From an uncultured Oscillibacter sp. (GTDB lineage: Bacteria; Bacillota; Clostridia; Oscillospirales; Oscillospiraceae), in NCBI GenBank assembly GCA_910585245.1, contig CAJUCO010000004.1:3145-67144 (forward strand): a stretch of DNA of 64,000 nt. Direction: 5' to 3'. Made by a program: the position numbers and the translations under genes. The notes beneath the pieces were generated by a model. The model made no database searches, had not been told where the DNA came from, and saw only the letters and a list, made by a program, of their open reading frames with translations. The stretch's first letter is position 1. Every line of letters starts with the position of its first letter. Below, piece after piece: positions 43,143-51,701 of this stretch.

Positions 43143-43727
43143 ATGAAAATTACGGCGAAAATAATCCGTCGCGGAGCGGTGGTTCTGACTCTGGCGGCCG
43201 CCGTGCTGGCGGCGGCGTATCAGGCTTCCTATCCCATCAAGCTGAATATGCTTACGCTGCCAAAACAGATCGCGGCGTTTGACGGCCGGTTCGACGATGC
43301 CGGGAACCTCCCGGAGGTTACGGTGTACGGCGGCGCGGGCCTGGGAAACCGGGAGTATTATCTGATTGAGATAGGGGGAGAGCTGGGCAGCGTCACTTTG
43401 AAGCGGAGTCTGACCGGGCGGTATCGGATCGAATGCCTCCGGTACGGCACGGGGGGCCTCCGGGACGCCATTGTGGAGAGCGGCGGGAAAAAATACCTCT
43501 TGCTTGGGGGCAGGGACGCCGCCGCCCGGATTGCCAGGATCGCCGTTTCCATAGGCGGCCTGTCCTACGATTTGGAGAACGATGGGCCTGGGGACCACTT
43601 TTTACTGTGCACGGAGATTGACCGCCGGGTGGAGGATAACCATATCAACCGGGACGGGGTCAGGTTTTACAGCGCGGAGGGGGAGGACATCACGGAGCTT
43701 TACGACTTGAGAGGCGGGGGGATTTGA
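43143..43727 (+). CDS. Exported protein of unknown function
   Basis: Not recognised. It has 194 residues with an N-terminal signal or anchor (GAVVLTLAAAVLAAAYQASY) and a predicted beta-rich extracytoplasmic part, including EVTVYGGAGLGNREYYLIEI and KKYLLLGGRD. GGAGGGAGG lies upstream of the ATG. It has its own promoter and lies about 100 bases before rarA. No Cys, no metal motif. Confidence 0.72.
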   Translation: MKITAKIIRRGAVVLTLAAAVLAAAYQASYPIKLNMLTLPKQIAAFDGRFDDAGNLPEVTVYGGAGLGNREYYLIEIGGELGSVTLKRSLTGRYRIECLRYGTGGLRDAIVESGGKKYLLLGGRDAAARIARIAVSIGGLSYDLENDGPGDHFLLCTEIDRRVEDNHINRDGVRFYSAEGEDITELYDLRGGGI

Positions 43728-43828
43728 CGCTTTGCCACTCCGGGGAAAGAATTTTTTCACCGCCTCTGGAAACGCCGCCTCCGGTGTGATATAATGCCTT
43801 CCCATAAAACGAAAAAGGAGGGACCGCC

Positions 43829-45097
43829 ATGCAGCGTCCCCTGGCGGATGAAATCCGCCCGAAAACTTTGGAAGAGGTCGTCGGACAGCGGCACCTCCTG
43901 GCTCCCGGCGCGGTGCTCCGCCGCCTGATTGAGAGGGGGACCGAGGCCAACATGGTGTTCTACGGCCCCTCGGGCACCGGGAAAACCACCATTGCCAACA
44001 TCGTGGCAGAGCGGACGAACAAAGCCTTATACCGCCTCAACGCCACCACCGCCTCCCTCCAGGATATCAAGGACATCATCGCGGACGTGGGGACGCTGCT
44101 GGCTCCCGGCGGGGTGCTTTTGTACTTGGATGAGATTCAGTACTTTAATAAAAAGCAACAGCAAAGCCTCTTGGAATTTATGGAGAACGGCAAGCTGACC
44201 CTCATTGCCTCCACCACGGAGAACCCGTATTTCTACATCTACAGCGCCCTTCTCAGCCGGAGCACGGTCTTCGAGTTCAAGGCGGTCTCGCCGGAGGAGG
44301 CGGAGCCCGCCGTCCTCCGGGCACTGAGCATCGAAAAGGAGCGGGCCCCCCTGCCCCTTGCGTGGGAGGAGGGGCTTGCCCTGCAAATCGCCACCGCCTG
44401 CGGTGGGGATGTGCGCAAAGCCGTCAACGCGGTGGAGCTTCTCAGCCATGCCGCTCAGCCGAAAAAGGGGAAGCTCTTTATTTCTAAGGAAGACGCCGCA
44501 CAGGTCTCCCAGCGCAGCGCGATGCGCTATGACAAGGGGGGAGACGCTATGTACGACATCGCCTCCGCCCTGATGAAGTCCCTCCGGGGCAGCGACCCGG
44601 ACGCCGCCCTCCACTACCTGGCCCGGTTTTTGGAGGCGGGGGATCTTGTGACCCCCTGCCGCCGCCTTCTGTGCTCCGCCAGCGAGGATGTGGGGATGGC
44701 CTATCCCCAGGCCGTGGCCATTGTGAAGGCCTGCGTGGACACGGCGATGCAATTGGGCCTTCCAGAGGCGCAATTGCCCTTGGCTCAGGCGGCCGTCTTG
44801 CTGGCCACCGCCCCAAAGTCCAACAGTGTGGTGGAGGGCATTGGCCGGGCCAGGGCGGATGTCCGGGCGGGCCGGACCGGGGACGTGCCCCGGCAATTGC
44901 AAAATGTTCACGCCGACACCACCGGCTTTGACAATCAACAGCACTATCTCTATCCCCATCTGTTTCCCGGCCACTGGGTGGACCAGCAGTATCTCCCCGA
45001 CGCGTTGAAAGGTGTGAAGTATTACCAGTGGGGAGAAAACAAGACGGAGCAGGCGGCGAAAGCCTATTGGGAAAAACTCAAGGGGCGAGAGCTGTGA
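43829..45097 (+). CDS. rarA: Replication-associated recombination protein A (RarA/MgsA)
   Basis: AAA+ ATPase of 422 residues related to clamp loaders, acting at stalled replication forks. N-terminal RPKTLEEVVGQRHLL, Walker A FYGPSGTGKTTIAN near residue 45, Walker B LLYLDEIQYFNKKQQQSLLE F, sensor 1 STTENPYF, sensor 2 CGGDVRKAVNAVELL, and the C-terminal tetramerisation part with YLYPHLFPGHWVDQQYLPD. AAAGGAGG precedes the ATG, and an extended -10 (TGATATAAT, near 43795) lies upstream. Its last 20 bases overlap the converging S1-domain gene. Confidence 0.96.
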   Translation: MQRPLADEIRPKTLEEVVGQRHLLAPGAVLRRLIERGTEANMVFYGPSGTGKTTIANIVAERTNKALYRLNATTASLQDIKDIIADVGTLLAPGGVLLYLDEIQYFNKKQQQSLLEFMENGKLTLIASTTENPYFYIYSALLSRSTVFEFKAVSPEEAEPAVLRALSIEKERAPLPLAWEEGLALQIATACGGDVRKAVNAVELLSHAAQPKKGKLFISKEDAAQVSQRSAMRYDKGGDAMYDIASALMKSLRGSDPDAALHYLARFLEAGDLVTPCRRLLCSASEDVGMAYPQAVAIVKACVDTAMQLGLPEAQLPLAQAAVLLATAPKSNSVVEGIGRARADVRAGRTGDVPRQLQNVHADTTGFDNQQHYLYPHLFPGHWVDQQYLPDALKGVKYYQWGENKTEQAAKAYWEKLKGREL

Positions 45098-46010
45098 AGT
45101 CCGTTTCCACCGGCGTTTTCTCGTAGTCCGGCGGGGAGTAGACCCAGTGTTCCAGTTTTCCGTCGGTGATCTGGTAATGAAGGGGTTCCGGCGGAGCCGG
45201 AGGCAGTTTTTCGATGACCTGGAGCTTGATTTTCATTCGCTCCGGGCGGATGCTTTTGATGTACACGGAGACTCCGTCGCCGGGGGAGAGGCGCTCCTTG
45301 GCGTCCGCCAGCCCGGAGAGATTGGGGGCCAGCTCAATGAAGCTCCCGTAATCCTTCACCGTCCGCGCCACGCCCCGGACCGTCTCGCCGGGGCGAAACC
45401 GGCTGGCGTTTTCCATCCAGGTGCCCAGCAGCTCCCGGTGGGTGAGGGTGATCCGCCGGGCCTCCCGGTCTATGGACCGCACAGCTACCAGAATTTTTTG
45501 TCCCTCCTGGAAACGCTCCTTCGGATGGGAGATACGGGAGATGGAGATATGTTCAATGGGCAGCATGGCCACGATGCCACAGCCCACGTCCACAAAGGCC
45601 CCGAAGCTCTCCAGACGGGTGATCCGGCCGGTGAGGACGGTTCCCGGCTCCAGATGTTGCAAAAAATACTCCATGGCCTTGTCCTGGGCGGCGCGGCGGG
45701 AGAGAAGGGCCAATGGGGCGCCTTTTTCGTCGGAGCTCAGGGCGGTGACGGTGAAGCAAGTGGGCTTTCCCACTCGGGAGAGGACGGCGATGTCCCGGTC
45801 CGCGCCGCTGATCCAGGGGGCCACGGCCTCCTGCCGGGGAATGCGGCCGTGAACGCCGCCAAGGTTCAAATGGAGCGTGTGGTCCACGCTACAGCGCTGG
45901 ACAGGGGCCTCCAGAATGGCCCCGGACTCCAGGGCCTCCCGCAGATGGTCAAGGGACAGGGGAGTGGGAGGGCACAGGCCCTCTGGCGGGTACAGTTTAT
46001 TTTCCGGCAT
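45078..46010 (-). CDS. S1-domain RNA-binding protein
   Basis: Protein of 310 residues similar in layout to bacterial S1-like proteins of Firmicutes, not ribosomal protein S1 itself. A first degenerate S1-like segment (residues 30-110, ILEAPVQRCSVDHTLHLNLG), a canonical S1 domain near 120-195 (LEPGTVLTGRITRLESFGAF VDVGCG, LPIEHIS), and a further one near 205-275 (RFRPGETVRGVARTVKDYGS FIEL). Likely binds RNA or ribosomes in the cytosol. It converges with rarA and the two coding ends overlap by 20 bases, so no intergenic terminator exists. Confidence 0.88.
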   Translation of the reverse strand: MPENKLYPPEGLCPPTPLSLDHLREALESGAILEAPVQRCSVDHTLHLNLGGVHGRIPRQEAVAPWISGADRDIAVLSRVGKPTCFTVTALSSDEKGAPLALLSRRAAQDKAMEYFLQHLEPGTVLTGRITRLESFGAFVDVGCGIVAMLPIEHISISRISHPKERFQEGQKILVAVRSIDREARRITLTHRELLGTWMENASRFRPGETVRGVARTVKDYGSFIELAPNLSGLADAKERLSPGDGVSVYIKSIRPERMKIKLQVIEKLPPAPPEPLHYQITDGKLEHWVYSPPDYEKTPVETDFTALAP

Positions 46011-46030
46011 GATATCGCATCCTTATCGTT

Positions 46031-46230
46031 GATATAGTCAACGCAGTTGAAAAGAAGTCACAACTTCTTTTCAACCGGCGGACCATGGGTTCGCCGATGC
46101 GCGGAGCGCATTTGCGTTTCCTATGAAGCCATGCGCAGGCAGCCGCTTTGCGGCTCGAACCACCGCCTTGGCGGCGGTTCCTTGAAAAGAATCCCATAGG
46201 ATTCTTTTCAACTGCGCTGGCTATAGTATC
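46031..46230. mobile_element. MITE-like inverted-repeat element, copy B
   Basis: 200-bp non-coding element between the S1-protein gene and the DUF951 gene. The left end GATATAGTCAACGCAGTTGA is identical to that of copy A over all 24 terminal bases. The right end, read in reverse, is GATACTATAGCCAGCGCAGT, then TGAAAAG. Both ends fold into local hairpins (AAAAGAAGT with ACTTCTTTT; AAAAGAATCC with GGATTCTTTT). Internal stems GGCGGACC/GGTTCGCC and GAACCACCGCC/GGCGGCGGTTC resemble the layout of copy A in reverse order. No ORF. Confidence 0.82.
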
Positions 46231-46270
46231 AATATATGCGGCAAACTGAAATGATTGACAGGAGGACAGG

Positions 46271-46462
46271 ATGGACCTGCGGCTTCATGATCTTGTAGAA
46301 TTGAAAAAGCCCCACCCCTGTGGCAGTACCCGGTGGGAAATTTTGCGGGTGGGCATGGATATCAAGCTCCGGTGCCAGGGCTGTGGACATGAGTTGATGC
46401 TTCCCCGGAGCAAGGCGGAAAAGAGCATCCGCAAAATACTGACGAAGGAGGAACCGACGTGA
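46271..46462 (+). CDS. DUF951 family protein
   Basis: Small protein of 63 residues, the usual DUF951 length. Conserved features: LHDLVELKKPHPCGSTRWEI near the start and the second Cys pair RCQGCGHELMLPR, three Cys in all with a possible metal site. DUF951 proteins are widespread in Firmicutes, often near ychF or the parB/rpsF region; their role is unknown. ACAGGAGGACAGG supports the ATG. Its stop overlaps the start of a 31-codon membrane peptide gene. Confidence 0.93.
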   Translation: MDLRLHDLVELKKPHPCGSTRWEILRVGMDIKLRCQGCGHELMLPRSKAEKSIRKILTKEEPT

Positions 46463-46554
46463 ACGAAAAATTGAAACGGGCGGTGGCGCTGCTGCTGGCA
46501 GTGGTGCTGGTGGTGGCTTTGCTGGCCTCCATGATCCTGCCTTACATCGGATAA
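46459..46554 (+). CDS. 31-residue single-pass membrane peptide
   Basis: A very short gene starting GTG at 46459, overlapping the DUF951 stop as GTGA, with AAGGAGG about seven bases before. The peptide is MNEKLKRAVALLLAVVLVVA followed by LLASMILPYIG: a basic start and one transmembrane helix. The good ribosome site, the overlap and the terminator directly behind it make translation likely. Function unknown; small membrane peptides often modulate a larger membrane complex. Confidence 0.68.
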   Translation: MNEKLKRAVALLLAVVLVVALLASMILPYIG

Positions 46555-46571
46555 ATTTTCCAAAGGGCGCC

Positions 46572-46603
46572 AAAAAGGGACTGTCTTCGACAGCCCCTTT
46601 TTC
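46572..46603. terminator. Rho-independent terminator, bidirectional
   Basis: Stem AAAAAGGG-CTGTC with GACAG-CCCTTTTT around a TTC loop, one bulge, between converging genes. Confidence 0.85.
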
Positions 46604-46613
46604 CTGTTTTTTA

Positions 46614-47024
46614 TCAAAGCTCTATCCTTCGATCCAGGCGGCGGAAGGTGAAAGTCCCCACCGCGTAAAGCTCCCCCGTCTCTCCGGTGACTCTGGCCTC
46701 CAGCACGCAAATGCTCTTGCCTGCCTGAAGCACTCGGGCCTCCGCCGTTAAGCGGTTGCCTATGCCGGCGCTTTGCAGGAAACTGAAAGAGCAGTTGATG
46801 GTGACGGCCGCAGTTCCATAAGACGCCATGGCAGAGCCGCAGGCGGTGTCTGCCAAAGAGAAATAGATGCCGCCGTGGGGCACTTGAACGGGGTTTAGAT
46901 CTTCTTCCGTCACGGTTTTGACGGCCCTGGCATAGCCGGGGCGGAGTTCCTCCACATAGATGCCCAAACGTTTCCCAAAGGTGTTGTTGTCATTGCGGAA
47001 GACGCGGAGCTGTTCATAGTCCAT
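46614..47024 (-). CDS. PaaI-type hotdog thioesterase
   Basis: Protein of 136 residues with the single hotdog fold. Motif region VQVPHGGIYFSLADTACGSA with the HGG that contacts the thioester, then AVTINCSFSFLQSAGIGNRL TAEARVLQAGKS. Members hydrolyse acyl- or aryl-CoA thioesters and act as tetramers; the substrate here is unknown. GGAGGA precedes the ATG. It lies 47 bases behind the Crp/Fnr gene and may be cotranscribed with it. Confidence 0.9.
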   Translation of the reverse strand: MDYEQLRVFRNDNNTFGKRLGIYVEELRPGYARAVKTVTEEDLNPVQVPHGGIYFSLADTACGSAMASYGTAAVTINCSFSFLQSAGIGNRLTAEARVLQAGKSICVLEARVTGETGELYAVGTFTFRRLDRRIEL

Positions 47025-47071
47025 AGAAGAGTCCTCCTTTGAAGCGTGAAAGGGATGACAAACCGGAAGAT

Positions 47072-47725
47072 TTACTGACGGATGGTGAACTGACGCCCGT
47101 CAGAACGGACGCTGCCCTCGTCCCGAAGGCGTTTGAGTTCCCGCATCATGGCGCTTCGGTCCGTGGCGATGTAGTCCGCCAGGGTGCTGAGAGAAAAGGG
47201 GAGGGTGAAGGTCCGGCTTCCCGTCTGCTGGGAGAGCTGGCGGAAGTAACAAAGCAGCTTTTCCCGGATGGACCGCCGGGAGAGCACGTCCACCCGGCGG
47301 GAGAGGGCCTGAGCCTTGTCCGCCATCAATTGCAGCATATTTTGCACCAGGATGCTGTGGCGCTGGCAGGCGTGTCCGCAGCGGCTGAGAATATGGGTGT
47401 AATCAATAAAGACCACGTCGCAAGGACGCCGGCAGACCACCTCCAGACTGTCCCCCGTGGACCCGGCGAAGGCCAGGGTTTTACCAAAGACCCCTCCGGA
47501 GCCCAGATCCTCCAAAACTGTGGCCACGCCGTCCTCGTCAATGCGGATCAAGGACGCCTGTCCCCGTTCCACCACGCCCACGGCGTCGGAGGAAAAATCA
47601 TAAATCAGCTCATCCGCCCGGAAGGACCGCTGGACCGCCTGGAAACAGGACAGAATTTCCCGGTAATCCTGATAGCTGATGTCGTGAAACAGCGGGCTTT
47701 TTTCCAGATCCTGTTCACTAAACAT
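47072..47725 (-). CDS. Crp/Fnr-family transcriptional regulator
   Basis: It has 217 residues: N-terminal cyclic-nucleotide-type beta-barrel (FRADELIYDFSSDAVGVVER G, GSGGVFGKTLAFAG), long dimer helix, and C-terminal winged helix (LSTLADYIATDRSAMMRELK RLRDEG). Cys residues near 18, 108 and 116 (ILSRCGHAC) are too irregular to claim an iron-sulfur centre. The ATG at 47725 follows GAAAGGGATG; the ATG at 47770 has no site. The promoter contains the palindrome ATGATATCAT (47761-47770) over the -10, a possible autoregulatory site. Confidence 0.92.
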   Translation of the reverse strand: MFSEQDLEKSPLFHDISYQDYREILSCFQAVQRSFRADELIYDFSSDAVGVVERGQASLIRIDEDGVATVLEDLGSGGVFGKTLAFAGSTGDSLEVVCRRPCDVVFIDYTHILSRCGHACQRHSILVQNMLQLMADKAQALSRRVDVLSRRSIREKLLCYFRQLSQQTGSRTFTLPFSLSTLADYIATDRSAMMRELKRLRDEGSVRSDGRQFTIRQ

Positions 47726-47765
47726 ATGCTCATCCCTTTCTGTTGCATATCCCACACAATATGAT

Positions 47766-47794
47766 ATCATACCAGCTTTCGCTTAAAAAGTAAA
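47766..47794 (-). promoter_or_regulatory. Sigma-A promoter of the Crp/Fnr gene
   Basis: On the minus strand TTTACT, 17-base spacer, TATGAT. The -10 overlaps the perfect palindrome ATGATATCAT. Confidence 0.7.
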
Positions 47795-48016
47795 GCACAA
47801 TTTTTTACTCTCGGCCCTCTCAGAGCAACTTTCAGTATGAATTATGAAATGCGCACAAAAGATTTTATGGAAAGTTGGACAGGTTTTTTCCAGCTGAACA
47901 TGGCGTAATTGTTCTGGAAAATCAGTCTGTCCTCCCAGAACTTCGGGTGGAAATTTTCCAGGAAGAAGATTCACTCTTCCGCCTTGGTTTGTTTACAATT
48001 TGTTTATATCCATCCA

Positions 48017-48045
48017 TTGACAACAAATGCCTCCGGTGGTAAACT
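48017..48045 (+). promoter_or_regulatory. Sigma-A promoter of the hrcA-dnaK operon
   Basis: TTGACA (48017-48022), 17-base spacer, TAAACT (48040-48045). The CIRCE operator begins five bases downstream, over the transcription start. Confidence 0.85.
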
Positions 48046-48049
48046 CGCT

Positions 48050-48076
48050 TTAGCACTCTTGGAAAAGGAGTGCTAA
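48050..48076. promoter_or_regulatory. CIRCE operator, hrcA-dnaK operon
   Basis: Perfect inverted repeat TTAGCACTC, 9 bases, GAGTGCTAA, the binding site of the HrcA repressor. Confidence 0.98.
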
Positions 48077-48128
48077 AGCATTGAAAACGACCCGTTTCAA
48101 GGGCCAGAGGACATAGGAGGAGGCCGGC

Positions 48129-49172
48129 GTGGAGCTCTCGGAGCGAAAACGGCAGATATTGAAGGTGGTGGTGGAAAATTATATCCGCACCGCCGAACCG
48201 GTGGGGTCCAAGGCCATTGCCACGGAGATGGGAGGTAGCGTCAGCTCCGCCACCATTCGCAACGAGCTTTCGGACCTGACGGAAATGGGCTACCTGGAGC
48301 AGCCCCATACCTCCGCCGGGCGGATGCCTTCCCCCAAGGGATACCGGTTATACGTCAACGAGCTGATGGAGGAACAGCGCCTCTCTTTGGCGGAGACGGA
48401 GAAGATCAATCAGTCCCTTCAATTGAAAATGGAGGAGCTGGACCGGCTTTTATCTCAAGCGGGACGGGCGGTTTCCGCTCTGGTGCGCTACCCGGCCTAC
48501 GTGGCCGCCGCCCGGAAGACCGAGCTCACCGTCCGGCGCTTTGAGCTGCTGGCGGTGGATGAGTGGAACTGCATTCTGGTGATGATGACCAGTGACAGCC
48601 GGGTGAAGAGCCAGCTTTTGCGGACACAGCTAAAGGTGGAACCGGAACAGCTGCCCGTGGCGGCGAATTTGCTGAACAGCCACTTTGTAAACGCCACGCC
48701 CAATGAGATGAGCCAGCGGCTGATGAATTTGGCGGATCAGGTGAGTCCCCAGTTGTTTTTGCTGTTGTCCCAGGCAGTGAGCTTTGGGGCGGACGCCCTG
48801 GAAGAGGCGGGACAGCGGGAGATCGTCACCGCTGGAGCCAGCCGGCTCTTAAAACTCCCGGAGTTCCGGGACGCGGATAAGGCCCATGAATTGATGAGCT
48901 TCCTGGCGGACAGCAAGGAAGAGCTGCCCGTGCCGGAGCACCGGCCCATGGAGATTCTCATCGGTCCGGAAAATGTCAAAGAGGCGCTGAAAGACACCAG
49001 CGTGGTGGTGGCCAGCTATGATATAGGCGAGGATATGCAAGGCCTTATCGGCGTGGTGGGCCCCACAAGGATGGATTACGCGGCGGTGGCCGCACGGCTC
49101 TCCGGCTTTGCCGAGGGGCTGACAAGATTGTTTGGAAAACAGGAATTACCCCCGAAGGAGGAAGCAAAATGA
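48129..49172 (+). CDS. hrcA: Heat-inducible transcription repressor HrcA
   Basis: Repressor of 347 residues that binds CIRCE and needs GroEL for activity. N-terminal winged helix: LSERKRQILKVVVENYIRTA EPVGSKAIA and VSSATIRNELSDLTEMGYLE QPHTSAGRMPS. C-terminal GAF-like domain includes LPEFRDADKAHELMSFLADS and the end IGVVGPTRMDYAAVAARLSG. Start GTG at 48129 after ATAGGAGGAGG. First gene of hrcA-grpE-dnaK-dnaJ, under CIRCE control together with groES-groEL. Confidence 0.98.
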   Translation: MELSERKRQILKVVVENYIRTAEPVGSKAIATEMGGSVSSATIRNELSDLTEMGYLEQPHTSAGRMPSPKGYRLYVNELMEEQRLSLAETEKINQSLQLKMEELDRLLSQAGRAVSALVRYPAYVAAARKTELTVRRFELLAVDEWNCILVMMTSDSRVKSQLLRTQLKVEPEQLPVAANLLNSHFVNATPNEMSQRLMNLADQVSPQLFLLLSQAVSFGADALEEAGQREIVTAGASRLLKLPEFRDADKAHELMSFLADSKEELPVPEHRPMEILIGPENVKEALKDTSVVVASYDIGEDMQGLIGVVGPTRMDYAAVAARLSGFAEGLTRLFGKQELPPKEEAK

Positions 49173-49750
49173 CGGAAGAGAACAAGCAGCCCCTGGAGGG
49201 CGAGACGCCGGAGGCAGCTCCCGAGCCTCAAACAGAGGAGTCCGCTGAGAAGGCGGCCAAGAGCCGGAAGAAGAAGGAAAAGGGAATTACCTTTACCCGG
49301 GAACAGGTGGAACAGATGGAGCTGGCGGCGAAACAGCTGGAAGCGACCAAGGACCAGTTCGCCCGTCTGGCGGCGGAGTATGACAACTACCGGAAACGCA
49401 CCGCCAAAGAGAAGGAGAGCCTCTATCAGGACGCCAAGGCGGATACCATCAAGGAGTTTCTGGCGGTATATGACAACCTGGAGCGGGCGGCTGCGGCCCC
49501 CGGGGGAGAGGACGATCCCCATAAGAAGGGGCTGGAGATGATCTTCAACCAGTATAAAGAGCTTTTGAAAAAGCTGGGCGTTGCCGAGATCGAGGCAAAG
49601 GGCCAGTCCTTTGACCCGGAGCGGCACGAGGCGGTTATGCACATCGACGATGAGAACTTCGGCGAAAACCAGGTGGCACAGGTCTTCCAGACGGGTTTCC
49701 TTCTGGGGGACCGGGTAATCCGCCACGCTGTGGTGCAGGTTGCCAACTAA
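49169..49750 (+). CDS. grpE: Nucleotide exchange factor GrpE
   Basis: Cochaperone of 193 residues that releases ADP from DnaK. Acidic N-terminus, Lys-rich linker, long coiled coil (REQVEQMELAAKQLEATKDQ FARLAAEYDNYRKRT), and C-terminal beta-wing domain with FDPERHEAVMHIDDENFGEN and FQTGFLLGDRVIRHAVVQVA. Four-base ATGA overlap with hrcA; GAAGGAGG precedes the ATG. Confidence 0.97.
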   Translation: MTEENKQPLEGETPEAAPEPQTEESAEKAAKSRKKKEKGITFTREQVEQMELAAKQLEATKDQFARLAAEYDNYRKRTAKEKESLYQDAKADTIKEFLAVYDNLERAAAAPGGEDDPHKKGLEMIFNQYKELLKKLGVAEIEAKGQSFDPERHEAVMHIDDENFGENQVAQVFQTGFLLGDRVIRHAVVQVAN

Positions 49751-49795
49751 ATCTACGTTTAAAAACATTTTCATATCTTTCAGGAGGCAATTATT

Positions 49796-51628
49796 ATGTC
49801 TAAAGTAATCGGTATCGATTTGGGAACCACCAACTCTTGCGTGGCGGTCATGGAGGGCGGCGAGGCCGTCGTCATCGCCAACGCCGAGGGCAACCGTACC
49901 ACCCCCTCTGTCGTCGCCTTTTCCAAAACCGGAGAGCGCATGGTGGGCCAGGTGGCCAAGCGTCAAGCCATCACCAACCCTGACCGGACCATTTCCTCCA
50001 TCAAGCGGGAAATGGGCTCCGACCACAAGGTGGGTATCGACGGGAAGAACTACACCCCCCAGGAAATCAGCGCCATGATTCTCCAGAAACTGAAGGCCGA
50101 CGCGGAAAGCTATCTGGGCGGAACCGTTACGGAGGCGGTTATCACTGTCCCCGCTTATTTCACCGACTCTCAGCGTCAGGCCACGAAGGACGCGGGAAAA
50201 ATCGCCGGTCTGGATGTCAAGCGCATCATCAACGAACCCACCGCTGCGGCTCTGGCCTATGGTGTGGACAAGGAACAGACCCAGAAGATCATGGTCTATG
50301 ACCTGGGCGGCGGCACCTTTGACGTGTCCATTCTGGACATCGACGACGGTGTCATTGAAGTCCTGGCCACGGCGGGAAACAACCGTCTGGGCGGCGACGA
50401 CTTCGACGAGTGCGTCATGAAATGGCTGGTGGCGGAGTTCAAGCGCTCCGACGGCGTGGACCTCTCTAACGACAAGGTGGCCATGCAACGTTTGAAAGAG
50501 GCCGCCGAAAAGGCGAAAATCGAACTCTCCGGCGTCACCACCTCCAATATCAACCTCCCCTATATCACCGCCGACGCCAGCGGCCCCAAACACTTGGATA
50601 TTACCCTGACCCGGGCGAAGTTCAACGAACTCACCGCCCATCTGGTGGACGCCACCATGGGCCCTGTGCGTCAGGCCATGAGCGACGCGGGACTCAAGCC
50701 CTCCGACCTTTCCAAGGTTCTTCTGGTGGGCGGCTCCAGCCGTATCCCCGCCGTGCAGGACGCGGTGAAGGGTTTCACCGGATCCGACCCCTTCAAGGGT
50801 ATTAATCCCGACGAGTGCGTGGCCATGGGCGCGGCCCTCCAGGCGGGCGTTCTCACCGGCGATGTGAAGGGCCTGCTCCTTCTGGACGTGACGCCGCTGT
50901 CCCTGGGTATCGAGACCTATGGCGGCGTGTGTACGAAACTGATTGACCGCAATACCACCATCCCGGTGAAAAAGAGCCAGGTCTTCTCCACTGCCGCCGA
51001 CAACCAGACCAGCGTGGAGGTCAACGTCCTCCAGGGCGAGCGGGAGATGGCCGCGGCGAATAAATCCCTGGGCCGGTTCCACCTGGACGGCATCGCGCCG
51101 GCCCGCCGGGGCGTGCCTCAGATTGAGGTGACCTTTGACATCGACGCCAACGGTATTGTCAATGTCTCCGCCAAGGACCTGGGCACCGGAACGGAACAAC
51201 ATATCACCATCACCTCCTCCTCCAACATGAGCAAAGAGGACGTGGAAAAGGCCGTGAAGGAAGCGGAGCAATACGCCGCCCAGGACAAGAAGCTGAAAGA
51301 GGAAGTGGAGACCCGGAACCAGGCGGACCAGATGGTCTACCAGACGGAAAAGACCCTGGCGGATATGGGCGACAAGATCCCCGCCGACGACAAGGGCAAG
51401 GTTCAGGGGGCCCTGGACAAACTGAAGGAGACGTTAAAAGGCACGGACATGGCCGCCATCAAGGCGGATACGGAGGCGCTTCAGCAGGCGTTCTACGCCG
51501 TCAGCGAAAAGCTCTACCAGCAGGCCAATCCCCAGGGCGCTCAACCCGGCGGCGACGCCGGAACCCAGGAGGGGCAATATTACGACGCCGACTACAAAGT
51601 TGTGGACGACGACGAGCAGAAGAAATAA
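49796..51628 (+). CDS. dnaK: Chaperone protein DnaK (Hsp70)
   Basis: Hsp70 of 610 residues. ATPase signatures IGIDLGTTNSCVAV, VYDLGGGTFDVSILDIDDGV, and VLLVGGSSRIPAVQDAV; linker GLLLLDVTPLSLGIET; substrate domain to about 500; helical lid and acidic tail (QYYDADYKVVDDDEQKK). It lacks the roughly 25-residue insertion of Gram-negative DnaK, as expected for a Firmicute. CAGGAGGCAATTATT precedes the ATG. A large hairpin separates it from dnaJ. Confidence 0.99.
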   Translation: MSKVIGIDLGTTNSCVAVMEGGEAVVIANAEGNRTTPSVVAFSKTGERMVGQVAKRQAITNPDRTISSIKREMGSDHKVGIDGKNYTPQEISAMILQKLKADAESYLGGTVTEAVITVPAYFTDSQRQATKDAGKIAGLDVKRIINEPTAAALAYGVDKEQTQKIMVYDLGGGTFDVSILDIDDGVIEVLATAGNNRLGGDDFDECVMKWLVAEFKRSDGVDLSNDKVAMQRLKEAAEKAKIELSGVTTSNINLPYITADASGPKHLDITLTRAKFNELTAHLVDATMGPVRQAMSDAGLKPSDLSKVLLVGGSSRIPAVQDAVKGFTGSDPFKGINPDECVAMGAALQAGVLTGDVKGLLLLDVTPLSLGIETYGGVCTKLIDRNTTIPVKKSQVFSTAADNQTSVEVNVLQGEREMAAANKSLGRFHLDGIAPARRGVPQIEVTFDIDANGIVNVSAKDLGTGTEQHITITSSSNMSKEDVEKAVKEAEQYAAQDKKLKEEVETRNQADQMVYQTEKTLADMGDKIPADDKGKVQGALDKLKETLKGTDMAAIKADTEALQQAFYAVSEKLYQQANPQGAQPGGDAGTQEGQYYDADYKVVDDDEQKK

Positions 51629-51640
51629 ATAAGACCGGTT

Positions 51641-51680
51641 CGTTCAATGGGACGGGGAGGAATCCCCGCCCCATTGAACG
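51641..51680 (+). other. dnaK-dnaJ intercistronic hairpin
   Basis: A long nearly perfect stem (CGTTCAATGGG / CCCATTGAACG outside, GGGGA / TCCCC inside) without T-run, just upstream of the dnaJ ribosome site. Probably an mRNA stabiliser or processing signal that sets the DnaK to DnaJ ratio. Confidence 0.75.
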
Positions 51681-51701
51681 GCGTTGTTCTCAGGAGGCAA
51701 T

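Noticed and set aside
49076..51271. 731-codon minus-strand ORF opposite grpE-dnaK
   Set aside because: Antisense frame of dnaK; such long antisense frames to dnaK are a well-known artefact of its codon usage.
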